NCBI RefSeq assembly: GCF_022213955.1
Contig: NZ_JAKNTW010000023.1
Span: forward strand, 1-64,000
DNA: 64,000 nt
Origin: Dolomitihabitans soli
Lineage (GTDB): Bacteria; Actinomycetota; Actinomycetes; Streptosporangiales; Streptosporangiaceae
Direction: 5' to 3'
Positions within the stretch are counted from its first letter, which is position 1. Every line of letters starts with the position of its first letter. Under the pieces are notes generated by a model. The model saw nothing but the letters and a program-made list of their open reading frames with translations. It searched no databases and had not been told where the DNA came from. The position numbers and the translations under genes were made by a program. This document shows, piece after piece, positions 1 to 8,623 of the stretch.

Positions 1-292
1 CCGCCTCGATCACCGCCCGCGCGAACCCCGCGTTCTCCGCCAGAAACCCATAACCAGGATGAACCGCATCAGCACCCGACCGCCGCGCCACATCCAGCAG
101 CTTCTCGACCGACAGATACGACTCCGCGGGCGTCCGCCCACCCAGCGCGTACGCCTCGTCGGCCATGGTGACGTGCAACGCGTCGAGATCGTCCACCGAG
201 TAGACGGCGACACTCTCCAGACCCGCGTCCCGGCACGCTCGGGCGACTCTGACGGCGATCTCGCCACGATTGGCTATCAGGACCTTCTGCAC
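1..292 (-). CDS. Acyl-CoA carboxylase alpha subunit, biotin carboxylase domain (5' part only)
   Basis: This is the N-terminal 97 codons of an ATP-dependent biotin carboxylase, the subunit that carboxylates biotin for acetyl/propionyl-CoA carboxylase. Translation on the minus strand opens [16 protein letters not shown] and later shows [10 protein letters not shown], both hallmark motifs of the biotin carboxylase N-terminal domain. The ATP-grasp and biotinyl domains lie beyond the window edge. The start is a GTG at 292-290, preceded by a clear AGGAGG at 308-303. The matching beta and epsilon subunits are 20 kb away (20507-22324) and a biotin ligase is at 36290. Whether this alpha subunit partners that beta subunit is inference. 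Confidence 0.93.
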   Translation of the reverse strand, partial: MQKVLIANRGEIAVRVARACRDAGLESVAVYSVDDLDALHVTMADEAYALGGRTPAESYLSVEKLLDVARRSGADAVHPGYGFLAENAGFARAVIEA

Positions 293-590
293 CGGCGTCG
301 TTCCTCCTGACGAGCCCGAGCCCACGGGCCTGAAACGGAGTGTAAGCGCCGGACCGCGGCTGGTCCCACCAGAGGTCACCCCAACTTTACACATGGAGTT
401 ATGCGGATCTTTATAGGAGAATGGTCGCGACAAGAGATGGTTAGCCCCTATTTTGTGCCCGACTTCTCCATAGCCACTCGGCATAATCCGGCCACACGAC
501 GTGGTCTGACGTCTAGGGTGATGGCGCTTGACCACTACCTGTGACAACCGGAGCAGTCGAGCGAACCAGTCGATCCAGAAGGAGACCTGC
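293..590. other. Intergenic region between divergent genes, relatively AT-rich
   Basis: About 300 bases separate the minus-strand biotin carboxylase from the plus-strand WXG100 gene. The stretch around 375-480 is clearly richer in A/T than its surroundings, as expected for promoters. The region ends with the WXG100 ribosome site GAAGGAG (578-584). I see candidate -35/-10 hexamers but none with convincing spacing. No gene or RNA is visible here. Confidence 0.5.
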
Positions 591-863
591 ATGAGCCAGA
601 GCTTGCTCGGTGGCAATCCCGCGGAAATGCAGCAGATGGCCACCCAGTTCACCCAGCAGGCTGATCAGGTGCGCGCGACGATGGCGGCGCTCGATCGAGA
701 GGCGGCGAAGGTCGGTTCGGCTTGGACGGGTCCCGGAGCCGAGCGTTTCCGCGACTCCTGGCAGAACTACCGCGCAGCCTTCCAGCGGATGGGCGAAGAG
801 CTTCAGGAAGCGTCCCGCGTCATCAACACCTACCGCGGCAACATCGAGTCGGCCACCAGCTGA
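591..863 (+). CDS. WXG100 family (ESAT-6-like) protein
   Basis: A 90-residue helical-hairpin protein of the type exported by type VII (ESX) secretion. The central W45-T46-G47 turn joins two amphipathic helices ([19 protein letters not shown] before, [16 protein letters not shown] after), and length and layout are typical of the family. The start ATG at 591 has GAAGGAG seven bases upstream. It is a single gene rather than the usual esxA/esxB pair, and lies tail-to-tail with an EccC/EssC-like ATPase, the motor class that recognises such proteins. The C-terminus ([12 protein letters not shown]) lacks an obvious YxxxD/E export signal, so it may export as a homodimer, act with a distant partner, or have a non-secreted role. 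Confidence 0.9.
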   Translation: MSQSLLGGNPAEMQQMATQFTQQADQVRATMAALDREAAKVGSAWTGPGAERFRDSWQNYRAAFQRMGEELQEASRVINTYRGNIESATS

Positions 864-876
864 CCCGACCCCTACC

Positions 877-911
877 ACGGGCGCATCCCTTCCCCCGGGG
901 GGTGCGCCCGT
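877..911. terminator. Bidirectional terminator between WXG100 and the EccC-like gene
   Basis: ACGGGCGCA (877-885) pairs perfectly with TGCGCCCGT (903-911), with extra CCC/GGG pairing inside. It sits in the 70-base gap between two convergent stop codons. There is no strong T-run on either side, as is common in actinobacteria. Confidence 0.7.
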
Positions 912-933
912 CGCCGTTCCCAGGTCACGAGGG

Positions 934-3900
934 TCAGATCGGCAGCGCGGTCTGGATCGGGGTGACCGTGCCCAGGGTGACCAGCAGGCCGCGTCCCGGC
1001 GGCCCGCCGATCGCGCCGCGCGGCAGCCGTACGCCGAACAGGTCGCCGTCGGCGGGGGTCTGCACCGACAGCAGCAACCCGGTGCGCGACTTGCGGGTCT
1101 CGGCGACGAAGCCGCGGTAGGCCGTGGTGAGGTCGCCGGTGGTGCCCGCGAGGATCAGGCCGTGCTCGGCGTCCCTGCCCGAGCGCAGCACCTCCTCAAG
1201 GGTCATCCCCAGCGGCGAGTCGGCGGAGATCAGCTCCGAGTCGTCCACGAGCACGGCGTATCTCTCCCGCTGCGCCACGATCGCCTGCAGGTCGCCGCCC
1301 TTGGCGTCGAGGACGGCGAGGACACCGGGCTCGCCCGCCAGGTCGCGGAGCGGGCTGCGGCGCGGCGACACCACCACGATGGGGGTGTCGCGGGCCAGCA
1401 GCGACCGGGCGGCCGTGAGCAGCGCCGAGGACCGCCCGGAGCGCGACGGGCCGGCGATCACCGCGCCGGGGCCCTGGGCCAGCAGGTCCACGCCGAGCGG
1501 GGCCAGCGCGTCGCCGCCCACGCCGAGCATCGCCCACAGCGGGGAGGGCGGTTCGAACGCCGGGGCCAGCTCGGCGGCCTGGCCGGAGGTGATCCGCATC
1601 GGCAGCGCGTCGACCCGCAGGGGAGGTTCCCCGAGACCGGCGGCGGAGGTGCGGGCCAGCTCCTGCAACGCCGCGACCTGCGCCGGGCCGGACGGGTCGT
1701 CGGCCAGCAGCGCGATCTGGCTCTCCACGAGCCCGTTCTCGCCGACCGACAGCGCGCGTCCCGGCGGCATCGAGGACGGCAGGTCCTTCATCGGCAGACC
1801 CGCCAGGCCGTAGTCGGCCGGATCGGAGAGCCGCAGCACGAGGCGGTCCTCGAAGACGGTGGAGATCTGGCCGAGCAGCCCCGACCGGTCCGCCGTCACC
1901 ACCGCCCGCAGCCCGACCGCCGGCCCTTCCCTGAGCAGCTGCATCATCGCCTCGATCAGCCGCCCGTAGTCGTAGCCCTCGAACGCCGCGACGAACCCCT
2001 CCCAGCGGTCGAGCATCAGCACCAGCCACGGCGGCCGGTCGGCGCCCTGCCGTACGGCGCGCAGCTCGGCCAGCGAGGCGTAGCCGGCGGTGGCCAGCAA
2101 CTGCTGACGCCTGCCCACCTCGGACCGGAGCCGGGCGATCAGCCGTTCGACCCGGTCGAGCTGGTCCCTGGTCACCACCGCTCCGCAGTGCGGCATCGAC
2201 ACCAGCGGCAGCAGCGCCCCGGAGCCGCAGTCGATCGCGTGGACGTGCACGTCGGCCGGCCCCGCTCCGGCGGCCACGGCCCCCGCCAGCGTCCGCAACG
2301 CCGTGGACCTGCCGCTTCTCGCCGATCCGGCGATCAGCAGATGCCCTCCGTTGACCAGGTCGAGCACCAGCTCCCGCCGCCCCTGCACCCACGGCTCGTC
2401 GATCACCCCGAACGGCAGCAGACCGGCCTCACCGGGCTCACCGGGCTCGCCGACGTCGGCGAGGGCGACCTGGTCGGGGAGCGGGTCGAGCCACGGCGAG
2501 GGCTGGGCGGGGATCCGCAGGAGGCGGGCGGCGTCGATGAGCGCGTCGGTGAGGGTGGACAGGTCGCTCTCGGCGGTGCCCTCGGGGAGACCGGGCGGCG
2601 GCGGGAGCGGGTGGCCGAGGGCGTGCCAGCCGAGGTCGGCCACCGTGACCCGGCCGTCGCCCGCGCTCGCGGGAGACCTGCCGCCGATCCGCGCGGTCTG
2701 TACGGCGGTGGCCGACCCGGCGCCCGACTTGACGTAGCACCGCCCGGGAGCGCCCTTGGGGATGTGGGCGGCGTCGGGCCGGTCGATGACGTCGGCGGAC
2801 TCGACCGCCTCGGTGACCCGCAACGCGATCCGCAGCGAGGTGTTCGCCTGGATGTCGGCCGTCACCACGCCGCCGGGGCGCTGGGTGGCGAGGATCAGGT
2901 GGATGCCGAGCGACCGGCCGCGCCTGGCGATGTCGACCAGGCCGGTGACGAAGTCGGGTAACTCGGTGACCAGCGCGGCGAATTCGTCGATGATCAGCAC
3001 CAGCCGGGGCAGCGGGTCGCGGCGGCCGGACAGGGCCTGGTAGTCCTCGATGTCCTTGGCGCCGGCCGCGAGCAGGAGGCGTTCCCTGCGGCGGATCTCG
3101 GCGGCGAGCGAGGCGAGGGCCCGGCCGGTGAGGTGCCCGTCGAGGTCGGTGACCATGCCGACGGTGTGCGGCAGCCGTACGCACTCCTTGAAGGCGGCGC
3201 CGCCCTTGTAGTCGATCAGCACGAACGTCATCTCGTCGGGGCGGTTGGCCAGCGCGAGGGAGCAGATCAGCGTCTGGAGCAGCTCCGACTTGCCGGCGCC
3301 GGTGGTGCCGGCGACCAGCGCGTGCGGGCCGTCCAGGCGCAGGTCGACGGCGAACGGGCCGTCGGGGCCCACGCCGAGGAGGGCGCGGGTGCTGGCGCCC
3401 TTCCAGCGGCGCGCGACCAGGGAGCCGGTGGGGGAGGGGAGATCGAGCAGGTCCAGCAGGCGGACCGCGCCCGGCAGGGCGGAGGCGGCGTCGGCCCTGC
3501 TGACGTCGCGGATGGGGGCGAGGGCGCGGGCCAGCCGGTCGCACCACGACAGCGGCACCTGGTCGGTGAGGATCTCGCCGAGCGTGTCGAGGCCGCCGCC
3601 GCTCAGCTGCAGCAGCCCGGCCGGGCCGCAGGCCGCCACGGTGGCGCACTCCTCGGGCAGCAGGCGCTGGTCGGCCTCCAGCGCGAGGGTGTAGACGCCG
3701 GCTTTGGGGCCCTTCCTGAGCACCTGGGGCATCCCGGGGAGCGAGCGCAGCACCTGGGCGCCGTCGAGCACCACCAGCACGTCGTAGGGGCGTTCGTCGT
3801 AGGAGGAGAAGGCGGGCTGGTCGGGCTTGGCCCCGCCGCCCCCGCCGGTCCAGCCGAGGTCGTCCCAGCCGGCGGGGATCTTGCCGAGCGACGGGGTCTC

Positions 3901-5442
3901 CTCGTCGAGGCGTTCGTCGATCAGCGCGACCAGCTCCGCCACCCGTCGCGCGGCGGCCTCCGGGTCGGCGCCGACCAGCGCCACGCAGTCTTCCCCGCCG
4001 TGCGGCGCGCAGTGCGGCAGCCAGCGCACCCAGCTCCACAGCTCCTCGCCGTCGGCGTGCGCGGACAGCACGACGATCGCGAGGTCGCGCGGGCTGTGCA
4101 GGGCCGCGGCCTGGCCGACCAGCCAGCGGGTGAGCCCGGTGGCCGTCGGCCGCGGCCCGGTGACTCCGGCGACCCCCAGGCGGCGCATCGAGAGCGAGAC
4201 GGGCACGGCGTGGCAGGTGGGCGGCTCGGGCAGGGCGGTGTCGCCGGGGCCGCCGCGCTCGGGCACCATCTCCAGATTGGCGGGGAGATCGGCGAGGCCG
4301 ACCCGCAGCCGCAGGGAGTCGGGGTCGTGGATCCGCCGCTCCCACAGCCGCCGGCGCGGTCCGGTGGCGGTCAGCAACAGCTCCGCCGGGTCGGGCGCGC
4401 CGGACCTGCGCGCCACCTCGTCGGCCGCTCTGGCGTTCTGCACGGTCGCCTCGAAGGCCACCAGCCGCTCCTTGTAGAGCTTGACGGCCTGGCGGTGCTG
4501 TTTCCGCCCGTGCCGCCGGTCGCTCCACCACTGACCGATCATGATCATCGGGGTCATCAGCGCGAACAGCAGGAAATACCACGTCTGGAGCACGAGGGCG
4601 AGGGTGAGACCGAGCGCGGCGGGCAGCATGGCGGCGAGCAGCTGCAGCCGCATCCCCTCGGTCCGCTTCGGCTCGGCGGGCACCTCCAGCCGGCGCGGGG
4701 CGTCGGGCCTGGCCAGCCGGGGCGGCCGGTTGTAGGCGAGCCCGCCGTCGGTCAGCGCGTCGAGGTGCGCGTCGGGCGGCTCTATGTTCGTCATCACGAA
4801 GGCGGAGTTGCCGCAGACCATCAGCGCGCCGGTCGGCCAGGGCACCGGCCCCTCCACCGGCGTGCCGTCGAGCACCGGGACCGTGCCCGCCACGCCGCCC
4901 GTGCCGCCGCCGGTCGCCGGGTTCCGTGACCGCTCCACGGTGACGTCCTCCGGCGTGATCCGCAGGATGGCGGCGTCGGGGGGCAGATCGGGATCCGACA
5001 CGGCGATGGCGCAGGCGGGGTGTGAGCCGATCAGGTGGCTGCCGAGCCCCAGCCGGTGGACCGTGCCCGCGACCGGGCCGCCCACCACGCGCACCTCGAC
5101 CACCCCGCCCGGCTCCTCGGCCACGGTCGCCGCGGCCAGCCGGTGATCGAGCGTGACCAGATCGCCGTCCCTGAGCACCTGGAACGCCGCCGCGTCCGGA
5201 TCGAGCGCCCGCCCGTCGCGCCACAGCTTCCGCGCCCCCTCCGAGGCCGACCGGGGCCGTGGGATGCGCCCCTCCAGCCCGTACGGCGCGCGGGCGCGAG
5301 CGAGGCGGACGACCTTGGCGAGCCGCTCGCCGGTGGCTCCGCCGAGGGTCTCGGCCAGCCCGGCGACGGTCGTGGTCTCCTCGCCCTCGATCACCACATC
5401 ACGACCGCCGCGCTCGTCCAGCACGGTGAGCATGATCCGCAT
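934..5442 (-). CDS. eccC: FHA-containing type VII secretion ATPase (EccC/EssC-like, FtsK/SpoIIIE family)
   Basis: A 1,502-residue membrane-anchored secretion motor. An N-terminal ubiquitin-like/FHA part (about 1-220) is followed by two closely spaced membrane helices (about 266-304) and three tandem FtsK-type ATPase modules. Module 1 has a perfect Walker A (GTTGAGKSE, near residue 714), a Walker B (RLVLIIDEFAAL) and the EccC-type ATQRPGG segment. Modules 2 (GSARSGRST, near 1037) and 3 (GPSRSGRSS, near 1332) have arginine in place of the catalytic lysine. A fused FHA plus all three ATPases in one chain resembles firmicute EssC more than split mycobacterial EccCa/EccCb. GAGGAG precedes the ATG at 5442. 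No eccB, eccD, eccE or mycosin gene is in the window. The WXG100 neighbour is the obvious candidate substrate. Confidence 0.9.
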   Translation of the reverse strand: MRIMLTVLDERGGRDVVIEGEETTTVAGLAETLGGATGERLAKVVRLARARAPYGLEGRIPRPRSASEGARKLWRDGRALDPDAAAFQVLRDGDLVTLDHRLAAATVAEEPGGVVEVRVVGGPVAGTVHRLGLGSHLIGSHPACAIAVSDPDLPPDAAILRITPEDVTVERSRNPATGGGTGGVAGTVPVLDGTPVEGPVPWPTGALMVCGNSAFVMTNIEPPDAHLDALTDGGLAYNRPPRLARPDAPRRLEVPAEPKRTEGMRLQLLAAMLPAALGLTLALVLQTWYFLLFALMTPMIMIGQWWSDRRHGRKQHRQAVKLYKERLVAFEATVQNARAADEVARRSGAPDPAELLLTATGPRRRLWERRIHDPDSLRLRVGLADLPANLEMVPERGGPGDTALPEPPTCHAVPVSLSMRRLGVAGVTGPRPTATGLTRWLVGQAAALHSPRDLAIVVLSAHADGEELWSWVRWLPHCAPHGGEDCVALVGADPEAAARRVAELVALIDERLDEETPSLGKIPAGWDDLGWTGGGGGAKPDQPAFSSYDERPYDVLVVLDGAQVLRSLPGMPQVLRKGPKAGVYTLALEADQRLLPEECATVAACGPAGLLQLSGGGLDTLGEILTDQVPLSWCDRLARALAPIRDVSRADAASALPGAVRLLDLLDLPSPTGSLVARRWKGASTRALLGVGPDGPFAVDLRLDGPHALVAGTTGAGKSELLQTLICSLALANRPDEMTFVLIDYKGGAAFKECVRLPHTVGMVTDLDGHLTGRALASLAAEIRRRERLLLAAGAKDIEDYQALSGRRDPLPRLVLIIDEFAALVTELPDFVTGLVDIARRGRSLGIHLILATQRPGGVVTADIQANTSLRIALRVTEAVESADVIDRPDAAHIPKGAPGRCYVKSGAGSATAVQTARIGGRSPASAGDGRVTVADLGWHALGHPLPPPPGLPEGTAESDLSTLTDALIDAARLLRIPAQPSPWLDPLPDQVALADVGEPGEPGEAGLLPFGVIDEPWVQGRRELVLDLVNGGHLLIAGSARSGRSTALRTLAGAVAAGAGPADVHVHAIDCGSGALLPLVSMPHCGAVVTRDQLDRVERLIARLRSEVGRRQQLLATAGYASLAELRAVRQGADRPPWLVLMLDRWEGFVAAFEGYDYGRLIEAMMQLLREGPAVGLRAVVTADRSGLLGQISTVFEDRLVLRLSDPADYGLAGLPMKDLPSSMPPGRALSVGENGLVESQIALLADDPSGPAQVAALQELARTSAAGLGEPPLRVDALPMRITSGQAAELAPAFEPPSPLWAMLGVGGDALAPLGVDLLAQGPGAVIAGPSRSGRSSALLTAARSLLARDTPIVVVSPRRSPLRDLAGEPGVLAVLDAKGGDLQAIVAQRERYAVLVDDSELISADSPLGMTLEEVLRSGRDAEHGLILAGTTGDLTTAYRGFVAETRKSRTGLLLSVQTPADGDLFGVRLPRGAIGGPPGRGLLVTLGTVTPIQTALPI

Positions 5443-5823
5443 ACGCCGTCTCCTCGGGTCCGTACAACGTAATCACGCATGCCCTCCGAGGCGATGCGCT
5501 TTGCCGCAATCGCATGGCCGAGGCCCCTGCGGCCGGTGGTGCCAATGGGGTTTCTGGTGCGGATGTTACGTCTGTCAATTGGAGTCGACTATCACAAAAA
5601 GTCATGTCAAACCAGATGTCTCAACCGATAGGTCTTGCTAGTTGGGTATTGACATGGTCAGCTCAATGAATCCAGCATGGTTCCTCGCATTTACCCTCCG
5701 GATCCTCGCTGGGATGTCCATAATGGTGTGAATTAGCCAATTCGCACTCATCCTAATATTGTGATCCACAGCCCTCGCGACACCGCGTGGGCGGATCCAC
5801 CGACTCCTGGGAGCCCCCGACCC
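5443..5823. promoter_or_regulatory. Divergent control region between the EccC-like gene and the Tad operon, with an inverted repeat
   Basis: A 380-base AT-rich gap without a gene. It contains an almost perfect inverted repeat, TGTGAATT (5727-5734) and AATTCGCA (5739-5746), around AGCC, followed by TAATAT (5754-5759), which looks like a -10 hexamer for the downstream Tad operon. The half-site TGTGA recalls CRP/FNR-family operators, but the spacing differs from the classical N6, so the regulator is not assigned. A TTGACA at 5649-5654 has no acceptable -10 partner. Confidence 0.4.
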
Positions 5824-6516
5824 ATGAGGATCAGTGAGAAGCCCGCCCGCGACAGCCGTAATTCCACGGCCGCGGGACCGGCAGGCACCTTGTCCGGACC
5901 GGCGTCCAGAAAACTTCCCGTTCCTCCGCGCGAACGCAGGCCGGCCCTCGCGGCGCTCGCCGTACTGCTCATCCTCGGCGGCGCGCTGGCCACCACCCTG
6001 CTCGTGCTGCGCAGCGGCGACCGGGTCTCCGCGATCCGGATCATCCAGCAAGTGGGCGCGGGCCAGGCGATGACCGGTGGGGTGATGGAGGAGGTCCAGA
6101 TCGCCGACAGCGGGATCGCCTACGTCGCCTGGGCCCATCGCAGGCAGGTGGAGGCCTACTTCGCCAGGGTCACGCTGTTACCGGGCACCCTGCTCACCGA
6201 GCAGATGGTCGTCAAGGCCAGCGAGGAGCTCGGCCCCGGCAAGGCACGGGTGGGACTTGCGCTGAAACCGGGGCAGATGCCGCTCAGGCTGTTACGCGGC
6301 CACCGGGTCCAGGTCATCCACGTGCCCGAGCGGAGCGCCGAGGGCGAGACCCGGGTGCTGGCCGAGAGCGCGCTGGTCGACAGTGTGGGCACCCCGGGCA
6401 GGAGCGGTTCCAGCGGCCTGGTCACCGTGATCGTGAGCAGTACGGCGTCGCCGGACATCGCCGCCTACGCCTCCAGCGGCGAGATCGCGCTGGCCGAGCT
6501 GCCGGGAGCGCACTAG
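5824..6516 (+). CDS. cpaB: Flp pilus assembly protein CpaB/RcpC-like (SAF domain)
   Basis: A 230-residue single-pass membrane protein that opens the Tad pilus operon. A basic, proline-rich N-terminus is followed by one membrane helix (about 41-62) and an extracytoplasmic region resembling SAF/RcpC (VSAIRIIQQVGAGQAMTGG, then LLPGTLLTEQMVV). CpaB proteins support pilus assembly, possibly by binding cell-wall glycans. I chose ATG 5824 because hydrophilic N-termini of this length are normal; an in-frame GTG at 5761 would add 21 residues with poor context. Its TAG abuts the next GTG directly, so the genes are translationally coupled. Confidence 0.8.
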   Translation: MRISEKPARDSRNSTAAGPAGTLSGPASRKLPVPPRERRPALAALAVLLILGGALATTLLVLRSGDRVSAIRIIQQVGAGQAMTGGVMEEVQIADSGIAYVAWAHRRQVEAYFARVTLLPGTLLTEQMVVKASEELGPGKARVGLALKPGQMPLRLLRGHRVQVIHVPERSAEGETRVLAESALVDSVGTPGRSGSSGLVTVIVSSTASPDIAAYASSGEIALAELPGAH

Positions 6517-7332
6517 GTGGCGCTCATCGTGCTGGCGGCCGACAAGGGAGCGCCCGGCGTGACCACGGCCGCGACCGCGCTGGGCGCCGTTTGGCCGCGG
6601 CCCGTCCTGCTTGCGGAGTGCGACCCGGCCGGCGGCGACCTGGCCTACCGGCTCCCGGCGGCGGACGGCGGCGTGCTCAACCCGGGCAGGGGCCTGCTCA
6701 CGCTTGGCGCCACGGCCCGCAGGGGCCTGCACCCCGACCAGATCCACGAACACTCCCAGAAGATCGTCGGCGGGCTCGACGTGCTGGCCGGGCTCACCCA
6801 CGGCGAGCAGGCCGGCGGGCTGACCTGGCTGTGGGGCCCGCTCGGGCGGGCGCTGGCCGCCGTGCCGCACGCCGACGTGCTCGCCGACTGCGGCCGGCTG
6901 GGCGGCCATCCCGAGTTACACGACCTGCTCGCCGAGGCCGCGCTGGTCGTGCTGTTCACCCGGGCCAGCCTCGACCACGTCGCCCACCTGCGCGAGCGGC
7001 TGATCTCGATGGGCAAGGGCCCGCAGCTCGGCGTGGTGGTGATCGCCGACCCCCGCCAGTACCGCGACTCGATCGACGAGGTGCGCCGCATCATCGCCGC
7101 CACCGGCAGGGAGGTCGCCTTCGTCGGTGGCCTGGCCCACGACCCCAAGGGCGCCGAGCTGCTCCGCGGCCAGTGGGGTGGCCGCTTGGACCGCTCCCTG
7201 CTCATCCGCACCGCCAGAGAGCTCGCCGGACGTCTGGCGGCACACGTCAGCCCGCCGGAGCGCACCCCCGAGCCCGGCGGCAGGATCTCCGCGCCCGGCG
7301 TCGTCGAGCGGAGCCGGTCCTATGGCGATTGA
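6517..7332 (+). CDS. CpaE/TadZ-like MinD-family protein of the Tad locus
   Basis: A 271-residue P-loop protein of the ParA/MinD type that normally localises the pilus machine. The N-terminus reads LIVLAADKGAPGVTTAATAL. The deviant Walker A has the signature lysine (K10), but the second lysine is replaced by valine (V15), so ATP hydrolysis may be lost or altered. ECDPAGGDLAYRL matches the MinD switch I region. The GTG at 6517 follows the previous stop with no gap, and the 3' end overlaps cpaF by 11 bases. No receiver domain is present, unlike Caulobacter CpaE. Assignment rests mainly on fold motifs and operon position. Confidence 0.75.
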   Translation: MALIVLAADKGAPGVTTAATALGAVWPRPVLLAECDPAGGDLAYRLPAADGGVLNPGRGLLTLGATARRGLHPDQIHEHSQKIVGGLDVLAGLTHGEQAGGLTWLWGPLGRALAAVPHADVLADCGRLGGHPELHDLLAEAALVVLFTRASLDHVAHLRERLISMGKGPQLGVVVIADPRQYRDSIDEVRRIIAATGREVAFVGGLAHDPKGAELLRGQWGGRLDRSLLIRTARELAGRLAAHVSPPERTPEPGGRISAPGVVERSRSYGD

Positions 7333-8623
7333 CCACACGCTGGTGAAGCGGTTCCGGCAGGAGGTCGGCGACCGGCTGGCCCACCAGCGGCGGCTCGACC
7401 AGGCGAGCGGGGTGTCGCCGATGTCGGGGGAGGACGAGCGGCAGTTCGCGCGCGCGCTGATCGCCCAGGTCCTCGAGGAGTACGCCAGAGGCGAGATCGG
7501 CGTCGGTCGCACGCCGCCCACGGCCGAGGAGGAGGAGGCGCTCGCCGCCGGCATCCACGCCGCGCTGTTCGGCGTCGGCAGGCTCCAGCCACTGCTCGAC
7601 GACCCCGACGTGGAGAACATCGACATCAACGGCTGCGACCGCGTCTTCGTCGGATACGCCGACGGCCAGGAGCTCAGCCACGAGCCGGTCGCCGAGTCCG
7701 ACGACGAGCTGGTCGAACTGATCCAGATCCTGGCCGCCTACAGCGGCCTGTCCAGCAGGCCGTTCGACACCGCCAACCCCCAGCTCGACCTGCGCCTGCC
7801 CGACGGCTCCCGGCTCTCCGCGGTGATGGACGTGACCGTGCGCCCGGCGGTCTCGATCCGCCGCGCCCGCCTCGGCAAGGTCTTCGTCAGCGACCTCGTC
7901 GGGAACGGCTCGCTCACTCCCGAGCTGGGCCGTTTCCTGTCCGCCGCGGTCGCCGCGCGCAAGAACATCATGATCGCCGGATCCACCAACGCGGGCAAGA
8001 CCACCATGTTGCGCGCGCTGGCCAACGAGATCCCGTCCACCGAACGCCTGATCACCGTCGAACGCGCCCTGGAGCTCGGCCTCGACCAGTTCACCGAGCT
8101 GCACCCGAACGTGATCGCCTTCGAGCAGCGCCTGCCCAACGCCGAGGGCCAGGGCGAGATCACCATGGCCGAGCTGGTCCGGCGGAGCCTGCGGATGAAC
8201 CCCAGCAGAGTGATCGTCGGCGAGGTCCTCGGCGACGAGATCGTCACCATGCTCAACGCGATGACCCAGGGCAACGACGGTTCCCTGTCGACCATCCACG
8301 CCAACTCCAGCATGGAGGTCTTCAACCGCATCGCCACCTACGCGCTGCAGGCCAACGAGCGGCTGCCGATCGAGGCGAGCCACATGCTGATCGCCGGCGC
8401 CATCGACTTCGTGGTCTTCATCGAGAAGCACAACGACTACGCGCAGGGAGGCACCCTGCGCCGGTTCGTGTCGAGCGTGCGCGAGGTGACCGGCTGCGAC
8501 GGCCGGGTGCTCTCCTCGGAGGTCTTCCAGCCCTCGCCCGAGGGCCCAGGCGTCCCGCGCGCGCCGATCTCCTGCCTCGACGAGCTGGTCCCGCACGGCT
8601 ACGTCCCCGGGAGGTGGGCATGA
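7322..8623 (+). CDS. cpaF: Tad pilus secretion ATPase CpaF/TadA
   Basis: A 433-residue type II/IV secretion hexameric ATPase that powers pilin extrusion. Visible features are the N-terminal domain motif ENIDINGCDRVFV, Walker A GSTNAGKTT (from about residue 220), Walker B-like RVIVGEVLGDE (about 297) and the His box STIHANSS (about 325). Length is normal for CpaF. ATG 7322 lies inside the 3' end of the previous gene, and the stop forms TGA overlapping the ATG of tadB at 8620, so the whole block is coupled. Confidence 0.95.
   Translation: MAIDHTLVKRFRQEVGDRLAHQRRLDQASGVSPMSGEDERQFARALIAQVLEEYARGEIGVGRTPPTAEEEEALAAGIHAALFGVGRLQPLLDDPDVENIDINGCDRVFVGYADGQELSHEPVAESDDELVELIQILAAYSGLSSRPFDTANPQLDLRLPDGSRLSAVMDVTVRPAVSIRRARLGKVFVSDLVGNGSLTPELGRFLSAAVAARKNIMIAGSTNAGKTTMLRALANEIPSTERLITVERALELGLDQFTELHPNVIAFEQRLPNAEGQGEITMAELVRRSLRMNPSRVIVGEVLGDEIVTMLNAMTQGNDGSLSTIHANSSMEVFNRIATYALQANERLPIEASHMLIAGAIDFVVFIEKHNDYAQGGTLRRFVSSVREVTGCDGRVLSSEVFQPSPEGPGVPRAPISCLDELVPHGYVPGRWA

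Noticed and set aside
610-2961. Very long open frames on the plus strand opposite the EccC-like gene.
   Set aside because: Arg/Pro/Gly-rich shadow translations with no domain similarity; the minus strand shows a full secretion ATPase.
5649-5680. TTGACA as a -35 element for the Tad operon.
   Set aside because: No acceptable -10 hexamer at 16-19 bases.
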